Part shown: one piece after another, positions 1 through 11,517 of the stretch
How positions within the stretch are numbered: the first letter of the stretch is position 1
Layout of the letters: each line of letters begins with the position of its first letter
NCBI GenBank assembly: GCA_011009095.1
Contig: VTPC01000512.1
Coordinates: 1-64,000 of the forward strand
From: Ignelater luminosus
Lineage: Eukaryota; Arthropoda; Insecta; Coleoptera; Elateridae
DNA length: 64,000 bases
Reading direction: 5' to 3'
The notes under the pieces: model-generated
Database searches by the model: none
Told to the model about the DNA's origin: nothing
What the model saw: only the letters and a program-made list of their open reading frames with translations
Program-made: the position numbers and the translations under genes

Positions 1-690
1 GTACTGTACCTTACAGATACCAATGATTAAAAAAAAACAAAGTTGCAGTTATGTTTATTACAAGAGGCCACAGTTTGTGTTTAGACAAATTCAAAATCAA
101 TTGATCACATATCTAGAAAATGCTCGATATTCTCATTTCATGATTTGCCATGATAATAAATCTTATCCTTTTTCTTCTTCTTATTAATCATTTTATTTAA
201 ATTCTAATCATGACTTTGATTTTAACCAGGAAATGAGAATATAGGCCAGTGCAATTTTATTAGATTTTTGTTCAAAAGAAAGCTGTGTAGTCGAGTAATA
301 ATTAGACCATTTTAAATAATTTAATTACTTTTAAGAATTACAAAAATAAGTAAAGGAACATTTTATTATTTAGGTGTAAAAATGCACTGCATTCTGACCA
401 CCAAACAGTGCTGTACCAATATTGTTAGTCCTTTGGCTCCTTTATTATCATTGATATGAAAACTTTGTTGATATTTTTTGTGTTTTGATGCATTCTAATC
501 AGTGTTAAAGTTTCCTTCATATTTTTGAAGATATCCTATGTGTATTTACTGATTTACTTGTGTCTATCAAAAAGTAATATTTTTTCTATCTTACCTAATA
601 ACTGCTTTCTTATGTAAAAAAAAGAAAGAATTGATAATTTAAAAACAGTCTTGAGTTTCTATGAATTTAATATATATATTATTGTTACAG
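1..690. other. XLF intron sequence
   Basis: AT-rich DNA upstream of the first recognisable XLF exon, ending in a TTGTTACAG acceptor. The 10 residues readable just before the acceptor belong to the intron. I see no upstream exon here. Confidence 0.5.
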
Positions 691-1409
691 GAATTAAATC
701 CACTTTTTGATGTTAATTCCCTTACTAGTACAGAAATTATCAGTAGGGTAGAATCTTTAATAACTGATGTACATCTTGAAACTAATATCTTCTTATCAAC
801 AGAAGATGATAAAATTACGCTGGAATTAAAACGAAAGTTTCAAGAATTTTATATTAAATATAAATTCTGTCTGTTAGTTGGGGATGAGAATATGGTATTG
901 TATTTATTGTTATTGATAGATTGTATAAATTCTACTGTTACAATATTTTAGTTTTTTCACTGAATTTACATTACCCTTAATGCAGAGTGTACAATACTTA
1001 GAAGTACGTCAGAAGAAACTGTTTGATTTGATAGAGAAAAAAGATAGAGAAATACAAGAACATCAGTTAGAAGGAGGAGAGATATCTAGAAGTCTGTATT
1101 TTGTTTTCTTTTTATTTTCACTTCACAAAATTACCTATTTATATTTTTAGGAAATTTAGTAACAAAAAAGTTTGACAGAAATGCTATTCTTGAAAATGCC
1201 CCAGAACATCTTTTTGTAAATGTATTTGGCAAATCCAAAGTGTACCTTGAAACCTTTATTAAGAGATTTGGCACTGTTGCAAATGTCAGTGTGAAGTATG
1301 TGTCATAAGAAACGAGAGTTTACAAGCATTATTAAAATCAATTTGTTTCAGGACAAATGCAGAGAACACTGAAAGTAATCCTAAAAAATTTAAATCAGAG
1401 ATATTGTGA
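691..1409 (+). CDS. NHEJ1: XLF/NHEJ1 non-homologous end-joining factor, 3' exons (partial)
   Basis: XLF works with XRCC4-ligase IV in nuclear double-strand-break repair. Four exons are visible: 691 to about 894, about 952 (or 986) to 1091, 1151-1295 and 1352-1409, joined by GT-AG introns with the frame preserved and stop TGA 1407-1409. The first exon matches the end of the globular head. The second matches the start of the coiled-coil stalk (KKLFDLIEKKDREIQEHQ against vertebrate RELATLLHMKDLEIQDYQ). The third matches the fold-back region after the stalk. The 952 acceptor adds TLPLMQ before SVQYLEVR, and PLM then lies exactly 19 residues before KD-EIQ as in human XLF. It needs a phase-2 donor (872 or 899) rather than the phase-0 GT at 895, so that junction is uncertain. 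The protein ends KKFKSEIL and lacks the basic Ku-binding tail seen in vertebrates. The 5' exons lie outside the window. Confidence 0.82.
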
Positions 1410-1454
1410 TTAGTATCTTTTCTTTACTTTTTTAGTGTACATTCATTTTTACAA

Positions 1455-1460
1455 AATAAA
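1455..1460 (+). promoter_or_regulatory. Poly(A) signal of XLF
   Basis: An AATAAA hexamer lies 46 bases past the XLF stop codon, in AT-rich DNA, in the expected position for 3' end formation. Confidence 0.5.
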
Positions 1461-2402
1461 AATATACCACACAATTAATTAAAAAGTTGACTGAATGCAG
1501 TGTTTTACTATATCTATCTTTCATTCCAGAATATAAACTGACAGATTGTTTCATCCAAGGTTTGTAAATAATAATAATGTACTGTGAAAGATAGGTAGCA
1601 GCCAATTTTGAACCTGAAAATTAGGGTTAAAATTAACGTAAGCAATGTTATTTTCTTTATTTTAAAACAATGTATGTTAAAAATCAACAAGTTCCTAAAA
1701 ATTTATTGCCGACTGCTGTGACATTAGTACTGATTAAGCAAAAAACATTTTTACTTTTTATGGTACTGTGGTACTGTTGTATTGAAAGTTTGAGTATAGC
1801 AAAAAATTTTTGAAATAATGAATTTATTTCATATTCCACACATAAATCTAACAAATGACATGACCACTCTGAAAAATCCTTATATAATATGAAAAAATGA
1901 GAAACAAATTTGAATTTAGCATGCAAAAATTATGTTTGGGTATTAAATCTTGTGCCTCAAAAATAGTACCTATGTATTATAATTTTGCAGGCCTGTGTAA
2001 TTATTAAAGGTCAGAAAGGTTTACAAAACGATAAAAAAAACATCAAAAACAGAAATTCTAAGATTATCAACTAAAGATTTTTAGTGTATCAGTTTTTATT
2101 TTTGACAAAATTCATTTTAGCTTCAATAACATGAAACAGTTTATTTTGTATAAAGTGTTCTTAATTGCGTTGTCAAGTTAAGAATGCCATTAACCAATCA
2201 AAAGTATTAGAATTCAGATGTCACTTTGGAATTCACTAATCAGATCACTATATTTTAAGTTAACATTGCATTAGCTAATAATGACTTTAAAAACACTTTA
2301 TGCATCTGGGGGTTTAATTTTTATAACATCAAACAATTCATCTTAAATTTATCTTACATGTAGATCTTATGATATGCAATATATGCAATAAGAAACCAAT
2401 GA
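1461..2402. other. Intergenic DNA between convergent XLF and NEK genes
   Basis: AT-rich and featureless, probably holding both 3' UTRs. The small open frame at 1684-1926 on - has no coding character. No second gene is visible. Confidence 0.5.
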
Positions 2403-5400
2403 TCATGCAAATTCTGCAGTATTTGGCAATGTTGTTAATGCTGAGTAATCTAAATTTGTATCCATCCAATCTGGTACCTGAAAAGAAACATTGTTTAAAT
2501 CATAGAAATAAAAAGATTCTTTGACTTAGTTTATATGAAATACTACTGATGAAATAAGTATTGATGTTACCAGCAACCTTTTAAGTGCCGGCAATCCTAG
2601 GTTTATCTAGACAATTTTAGGATTGCTGAAGTGGCTTTAGGCAATGTGTGAAAAATTATTTAAATTCTGACTTTGCCTGAAAAAGCAAATCTAGGTTTGC
2701 CTCCATCATACCTGAAGCAAAGTTAGAAGTATTGAAAAACCCCTACACACGGTCTAATATTTTTCGATGTAGAAACACCCATAAAAGTTTCATTGAAATT
2801 ATTTAAGACAGCTGGCGTAGCGCCAGTTTTGTTGGATTCAATTTTAGCCATTTTCTGACTTATAATGTTTTTTGCGAGCCCCGAAGGGCCCATTGAGACG
2901 AACGGCAAAATACGTGCCGACTTATTTTCGATGTAGAATCGCCAGTAAGAATTTCATCGAGATCGGCGACGGACTCACTGTGCCCTTCCCTTATAAGTAT
3001 CTTTAATTTATTTATTGTAAATGGTAAGTATAACTATTTCAAAATTAAAAGTATTAAAATAAATTGTCCACCCAATTTTGCCTATTGCATAGCAGCGCAG
3101 GCAAACGCCTGAAAACGTTTTAGGCAAAACTCAAATTTGAATAATCTTTTGCGCGGTGCCTAAAATTACAGGGGCAATTCTAAGATCACCTAGCAGTTTG
3201 TTGGTAACATTGTTATTTAAAATTCAAAGGGATGAAATTTATAAAAATCAATGATCGAATTTTTTACAAACAAAAGAATAAAAATTGTTTCACTTATAGC
3301 CTGTGAAAGCCGTGATTATGAGAAATAGAAAAAAAACAAGATCATGAGTTTTGAACTTCCTGGACAAATGGCTTGAAAAACTAATTCAGGTGCTGTAAGA
3401 GTGAATAGAGATTATTTTGTAAGGCATGAGATTTTTTATAAAAAGAGATTCTACTACGACTCTTATAAAATTGACCTTTTTAATTCTACTTGCTGTCAAA
3501 GTCAAATATTTCAGTCCCAGTCAAATAAATTATTCTAGATCTTAGTGCTGAAACTAAAACTCAAAGAATGAAACCAGTTTAGTGATCCTTTGGTGCTTTA
3601 TAAAGGATACCTACACATGTTTCAGTTATGTATATAATTAATTCTAGCCAGAAAAACAATTTATAAAGTTTGAAATTTTTTGATACTACAGTTCAGACTT
3701 AAATTTTTGCCTACAACCATATAAACAAATGATTCACCTTACAACTAATTAGATGCAAATTTTGACAGTTTCACATACGTACCGAAACTGCCGTTTTAGT
3801 TTCCGTACGTGTGTGTATTCATTTTATAACATCACATGTGTGTTAGATTATGACAAATATTTGTTATTTGTTACTATGCATAGGTTATAGTCCAAGCGGC
3901 AACCGTAAAATGTTCTGCGTCATTGAACATCGATTAATTTATAAAATGAAAGTAGGTAGATATTGTAAGGAAAAAGAAACTCCTTGTCTGTCTTAAGCAA
4001 ATCCTGGCACGACTGTAATCAATGAGGCAATCACAAAGAATGTGAGGCAATTATAAGTCAATTATTATTCACTCTTGTTATTTGACAGTGATGGCACTGT
4101 TAGATATACACAGTTTACGATGTTTCTAGGTCGTATATGGCTGTGGCAGAATGACAGTTTGAGTATTGTAAACTGGGCTGTTTATTAACTCGGCTTGTAA
4201 AATCTTATTGACGCTTAATGTGCTTTAAGGTTATGACTTGATGACAGTTTGATCACTGATTAAATAAAGGTCAGATGTTTTACTCCCTATTCCACTAATG
4301 TTCCCATTTTTTGTCTCTGCACATTTACATTTGCAGCTCTGGAAGTTTATCACGCCTACTATTTTACGCGCGTTTTATGAAAAGTGCATATCGCGCGGTG
4401 CTGCTTGCGCAGTACATGTCAAAATAGCAAGCTCTGGGAGTTGCTTTGAGAGAGAGAGAGTAGAATTCACTAATGTCGAAGTGAAATATCTGACCTTTAT
4501 TTAATCTGTGGTTTGACCTTACGCTGCTGCCTTTTTTTTGTAAATCTGTAAATCGATTACGCTAAAAGATTGTTTCACGAAGATTTCTATTTATTTACAT
4601 TTATAAATCAAAGTTTTGTTTTTATTTATAATCTTTGACATTCTTCGTAATTGGCATTAATAGTAGATCTAAAATATAAAAAACTTGATTTTCTTTTAAC
4701 AAAGCAAAACTAATCGGGACTAAACGTTTATGCAAAATGTTTGATCACGCAACGGCGCCAAATACAGCGCACGTATGGCAATTTTCAAGAAAAAAAAGAA
4801 AGCAACACTCCAACCTAACAAAATGAAAGCATGGCCTGTTACGACCCAGAAACATCGTGAACGTTGTATACATTATACATAATATGTATATGGTTAGATA
4901 ATGAGTAATGGATACTTCACATGTCAAACCTAATCTTAAGCATAGAGAATTAAATCATACAAGAAATCTAGCATGCAATTAAACCAATCAATGAGTCTAT
5001 CACGCACCGAGTGAACAATAGACTTATAATCGCCTAATTGCAATTGCAATTAGATTACAATCGTGCGAGGATTTGCTTAAACAGACAAGCCGTTTCTTTT
5101 TCGTTACAGTATTTACTTTATAATTCTTTTTATAAATTAAAAGACGGACATTTTCGGTCACCGCTTGAACTATTAATTTCGCACTTAAATTCGCATAAAA
5201 GCTTTTTGTCAATAATGTAAAAATGTAAATTATAAATTATTCAAGAAAATGTGCTGTTTCTTGGTCGTAGGAAAAATAGTGTACAAAACTCACTGGAAAG
5301 TGTACTTATTTCATACTCGTGGAATCGCTGCATACCTTCCCAGTAGTGTGAAATCTGATCTTTTCCATGCTTGTTATGTAAATAACTATATTTGGTGTTG

Positions 5401-8400
5401 ATGGAATAACATTAACAGATATATTACAATGTAAACAAGCTCTACTACAAATGAAAATTTTCTACATACATTAGCACTACTGCTGCTATGACGGTTACTA
5501 CTGTAGGTTGAATCCACACTTTGAGTTTTCCGTAAAGGGGGTGGTGCAGTGGTGTGAACTAGAATCATCAAACTATTTGATAGTGCTTGCACTTTTTCTA
5601 GCCATATCTTCTGTCCTGCTTTTAGTTTTTCATTTGAAGCATACAATCTAAAGAACAATTTATTAAGCTAGTAATACAAATAGTCATATATACTTAACTA
5701 CTTAAATAAAGCAAAGAACAATTTTTTGTTTTCCGTAATCATATGAAGACAAGTCATAATTTCCTTTTAGATTGTTAAACATTAATACGAACTTGGCGAC
5801 TTTTCGACCTAATATAAGTTTTCGCGATCTTATAAGGAAGAAAGAAAGTTCTAATCTCCTGACAGACTTCGAATCTACTTTTAGAAACTAATCCTGTTAT
5901 GGTTCTGTATTTGTAATTACGTTTTAATACACCCAAATTAAGAAGACTTTCCTTTTGTGAACTATTAACTTAAAGTAAATCAATGAAATTGTGTTCTCAG
6001 TAAATTAAAAGTCATGTATAAAAATAATATTTTTGATAAAGCTTTTCAGGTTGACATTTTTATAGGTATAGTTATTTGGTTAATGTAAAATTTGTTTACA
6101 CTCAAATACTAGAGAAAATTACTTACGCTAGAATACTTTTAGGCTTTTTTATTATTTCTGGAGTTCCTGAGTCGACAACATTGCTTATGTCTGTTAGTGA
6201 AGCATCGATTGCAGGAATCTAAAATTTGAAAAATACTAGTAATAATATGTAGGTACTACCTAATAAGCGTTTATACAGCAAATTAAACTACAACGTAGGT
6301 CTATTAGGTGATTTTCATGTAAGAAAGTCTAAATAAAAGTCTTTTTAATTTTAATTTTCTTCCTATTCTTATAGTATGATTATACTTTGGATTTTACTCA
6401 CTAGGCATATAGCACAGAACGTCCATTGAATGCCCTTTTATCGTCTAGAATTAGTCGAGCGTCCATAGACACAGTCATTGGATGTCCACTGGACATCCTA
6501 TTGTGGTCTATGCTTTGTCCAGTATTTTTGGACGTAAGTTGTATGCATCCATTGGACGTTCATTTTTGGGCATCTATCGGATGACCATGTATAAATTACA
6601 TGCAAATTACGTTCAGTAACGGATGTCTGTTGAATGGTCAAAGTTGTGACAATTGGACGTTCTTAAGCCAAAAATTGGACGTCCATTAAACTTTCGTCCC
6701 TGAAATTTGGACGTTCGTGTGCTATATGGAAATCTATTAAACAAGCAATGTTCCTGTTTATATTTGAGAAAATCTTAGCGTTTTATTAAATTGTCACCAT
6801 TCACAACAACTGGATTTCTCTATGTGTCAAAGACCTCATCACTAGGTTACTTCTTGTCAGATTCTATTTGACTGTCACCGTAGTGCCGTATTAATCAGAA
6901 TTAATTACAAAGTTCATGAGGTTATATGAGAGTCAGATCTATTATGTAATATTTCCAGATATAGTTCAGTTTCAGCGCAAGTGAGGCTGAACTTTTCCTT
7001 TTTAAGTATTGGCTATTTTTATTTGAATCAGTAAGTCTGATATACCCTGAATATCTTTGATAGGTTAATTTAGAATTTTATGTTCACATTTATGTCGATT
7101 CTAATATGTATTGTATAGTCTTAGGTTACTGAACAAATATTTTTTAAACCAAACCAAATTGACCTCGAACCAACCGGTTGGTACCAACTAAATAACTGGT
7201 TTCCAATACCCCTTTTCATTTAAGAACAATGTCATTTGCAACTAAATACTAAAATACTTCGTTATTTCTTCGCGCAGATTTTGCATTTGGATGAATCTTT
7301 AGTCAAAAAATGGAACTCTTTAAGAGATCACCAGATAGATTTAACCATTATTGCCAATTTTGCTTTGCTTCTAATCTATTTTGTCAGATTATACGATTAG
7401 ATCTTTGTTAAAAATAAAATAGATCTTTTTGGTGATTTACGAATTTGTTCCATATTAGACTTTATTATCTTTTATAGCTTATTATTGCTAAAACTAAGTT
7501 TCTACTACTAACCTTTTGTATAGACATATTGTTCTTGTGAGAAATTGCGGAATGACTGTAATGAGGGAATTTTTCAGGTAATTCTGAAGATGTTACCGAG
7601 CTATTTTCTTTATGATAAGTGCCCCAAAAATAAACGACATTATTGTCGGTAGCAGCAACTGTAAATGTAGCTCCACAACTAACCATCTAAAATGATTATT
7701 AAAATTATTATTTCTCTCATTAACTTTAAAGCAAATAATCTTAAAAAAGTTAAATCTTTCTGATATGAACTATTGATATCACAAAGATTTCTGAAATGAA
7801 GTTTTAGAATTGTTAATATTTAAAAGCTTGTAAATCTCACAGAAAATTAGAAGATTTGAAAAGTAATAATAATTATAAAAAGATTGGAGTATAATGAATA
7901 TTGGGTTGTATCAGCTCTCTGGAGTAATTGCGTCGTTTATTTATACCTACATTTTCAGTTATGCGTCGTTGCTGGTAGAATTGGCAACGTTTTACAGTGT
8001 GTTGTTAGTTGTATTTTGTAAAAATCTTGTTTTATATTTAAATAAATAAAGAAAGGTGACAAAAGAAACGTCAGCAGATTTGCAATTACAATACGTTATG
8101 TTATGCTGTATAAATTCGAACTTGGTACGGCACCAACAAAAAATGTCAAAGGTAGTTATAGAGATTTCGTTCAAGGAATCTTAATCTCGCAAGTGAACCA
8201 AAAAACTCACAACAATGTAAACCAAAGAATGTTGCCCAGTGAAAAAAGAATTTCGAAGATGTTAAGGTGATTATCGAAGCCCACTCACGATGTGTATACC
8301 GTGCGAGGCTTAGTATGTTTCCAACACTGTTTAACAAAATTAAACGCAGTTTCAAAATGCGGTGTTTGGTTTAGTACAGCATACTAATCCACTGACGTTT

Positions 8401-11400
8401 TCTCTGGGGTGTTTTCTGCGGGGAAGCTCACGTTTCTGCGTTTCTTAGAGTGAAAACGACATTTGAGTAGCAAAAGCGTGCTATGTACTGTCAAACAATC
8501 GGGGAGAATCTTATTTTGTGAGTGGAGGTTTTACATAGCTTTGAATATCTCTTTTTGGAAAAATTTATAGCTTTGGGTAGAAAATCATTTATTTTCTGGC
8601 ATATTGCGCATTTACTTAACACTTCACCAAACGACTATGGCACGTTTTGATAATTGGAAATTCTCTTTAACGGAAAAAACTATTCAGATGGAGAGAATAT
8701 TAAAAGTGATTAACAACTTTATTAGGTCTAATGATAGTAATATTTATGTAAATTGGCATTCAAACTTTAGTCAAGAGATGGAGAAATTAATGGAGAATTT
8801 ATGATTGGTTCAGATTATTCTTCGTTTTAGTTTTGTCCTTAAACACCCGCACGCGAAATACATAGAGAATTATGAGACAACGCAATATTATTTTCCAAAC
8901 TTGTTTGAATTTTCTTTTATCGTTTTGATAATTATAATTATAGTTGCTACACAAAGATATATACTTACTACAATATTTTGTGGTGTATTAGCTGTTTGAG
9001 GATAACTATAAGTTGTACAGTTTCCTATACCTAATTGTCCTTCAGTATTCTTTCCCATTCCAATCGTTTTTCCATTTTGTGTGACTAAAATAGTGTGATT
9101 AAGACCCATACTTACATTTATTATTTTATCTTTTAATATTCTCAATATTTGAAAATTAAGCAACTTAGTTTCATTCCGAACACCTAATTTATTATGTGTA
9201 TTGTCTCCACACACTAGTATTTTACCAGAATCATCAAGAAGCGCCGAAGAATTATTTTCGGCAAATATGTTAGTTATGAGATATTCATTTGGTAATTTTA
9301 TAAGTGTAGGCATGCAACTAATAAACGAATTAATCGATCAAAATATAAAACTTTATAGGGTTATGGTGCATGTTAATTACTTACCAAAATTTTTCATGTC
9401 CTAATCCTAATTGACCATTTGATGAAGAACCCCAAGAGTACACTTTTCCATCTGCGGTTAAAGCTAGCACATGCTTGGATCCACAACTTATATGTACTAT
9501 ATTTGTAGTTATTAAGGAATCTGTAGATAAAAAATTAAAGAGGATGTTTTTATAATTGAAACAAAAAGCATAAAGATAAAAAAGTAATATTTACATACCT
9601 ATAATTGTTGGTCTCAATATGCTATTCCAGTTTCCATGTCCTAAACAACCTTGTCGACCATCCCCACAGGTATAGATTAAACCACTTTTATTTAGGAATA
9701 CACTGAATCCATCACCAGCTGCGCATCTAATAATATTTTATTTAATAAATATTATGTAAACATAAAAGTTTTGATATTTTACTTTATAATGTTTTTTCCA
9801 CGCAAGTATTCTACGCAGATAGGATGTTTACGTCAAATGTTAGTTCCTCCATGAGCTAATTGTCCAAAAGTATCTTTTCCCCAAGTGTAAACTAAATTAT
9901 CTAAAAACGTAACAAACGTGGCGTATTTAGTTGCTAATAAAAATATTTTTAAAACTGACCAATGGTAACTACCATAAAGTGTGTAATACTGGCTGAAAAA
10001 TTGATTATCTTTTTTAATGGGAGTTCAATAGGAGATAGATCTAGATTATCTCCAAATCCATTCATGTGATATAAAACTGATCTTTCTCGATTATTGCTAC
10101 AATCAGTAATTGTTAAATAATTCTAAATAATACTCATTCATTGAAGCAATACTCTTTTGTTACTGGTGATTTCAAGGAATGTCTTCTGCTTTCTGTACGA
10201 AGATTTGAAAATTGTAAAAAGCTGGGAATTACATGATCGTGAATGTATTGTGCAGATGGTCTTTTCATGTAATCTTTTTGTAAAATTTCTGCTATCAATT
10301 GTGACAAATTTTTTGAGTAAATGTCAGGAATTTCGTTATATTCACACTAAAAGCTGATAATTATTATGGAAGACACAAGTACTCATTTCTTACTTACCGC
10401 ACTTATTCTTTGCACAAGAGCTGGCAAATTTGGTGCTTCGAATGGTTTATGAAAACAGGCAAGTTCATATAAAATGCATCCTACTGCCCAAATATCTGAT
10501 TTCTCATCATATTCCTTACCTTCGCACTGTAAATCATAGTATTAGTATAATAGAACTACAGCTGCTGTATAATGTAAATATATACAATTATTATACATAT
10601 TACGACTATGAATGTCAGCTAAACAAAGCTTTTGTGTAACATTTGTGTATATAACGTTGTATTTGTAAAAAATAAAAACAAAACGAAATGTTATTTACGA
10701 TCTAAGAGTGCAGCTCTTTATTTTTGTTTGTTCTCGAAAAGAATATCAACTTCACATTTCTGATATCCTGCATCTGACAAGTCGGAACCAAAGTCCATAT
10801 CTTCTATGTATAACAATTAAAGAGTAGTAGATCTACAGAGCTTACAAACTCCCCATTCTTTGTACACTGCTTACTTCTTCTACGAAAACGAGACATATGT
10901 GAGGCAGTGACATAAAAAAAATTTAAAAAATCTCCGGACTTTATATGTCCTAACAAAACCAAATCTTTCTCCTGGTTTTTGCCTCTGCGTGTTCCAGTTC
11001 AATCTGAGCCTTGTAATTGCGTTTACCTAACCATTGGGTTAGTAGGAGTGCAGTCGTAGGGCGTCATGTGACCGAGAGCGTCGATCGCCGCCATGTCACA
11101 AGGGTCTTTTACTTTTTATTATTTTTCTGTTATGACAAACGTTGCCTGATTTTGTTATCCCAGGGTGCTTAAATGTATTAGGACGATCTTTCTTGCAAAG
11201 AAAACGACAACGTTAACGTAAATCAGAGAAAGTGTTGTAGCTAACTGCAGTGAGAAGGATGGTTCGAATTAGATGGTGAAATAAAGTCCTTGATCTACTT
11301 ATAAATTGGAACAAAAATGTCTAAATAATAGGGCATTAATCGCTTTGGTTGGCTTTTCAAAGAAGAATTATCCCAATCCAACGATAAACCGAAAGAATAC

Positions 11401-11486
11401 AATGCAACTTTCACAGATGTAATATATCTACATACATCATAGGTAGTACTTTTAGTAGTATCTGTGTCTATACTTATAAAATTAGT

Positions 11487-11517
<31 letters not shown>

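Noticed and set aside
661..690. Start codon at 661 as the beginning of the XLF gene
   Set aside because: The ten residues precede a clear splice acceptor (TTGTTACAG), and the XLF head domain needs about 80 more residues upstream.
4298..4504. Possible exon in the GC-richer patch of the last NEK intron
   Set aside because: No splice pair in a fitting phase and no similarity to the kinase family; the exons on either side already join in phase 0.
9833..9835. Selenocysteine recoding of the in-frame TGA in the kinase gene
   Set aside because: No selenocysteine is known in this family, RCC1 blades have no Cys/Sec requirement at this place, and I saw no obvious insertion element in the short 3' region. 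A substitution or error is simpler.
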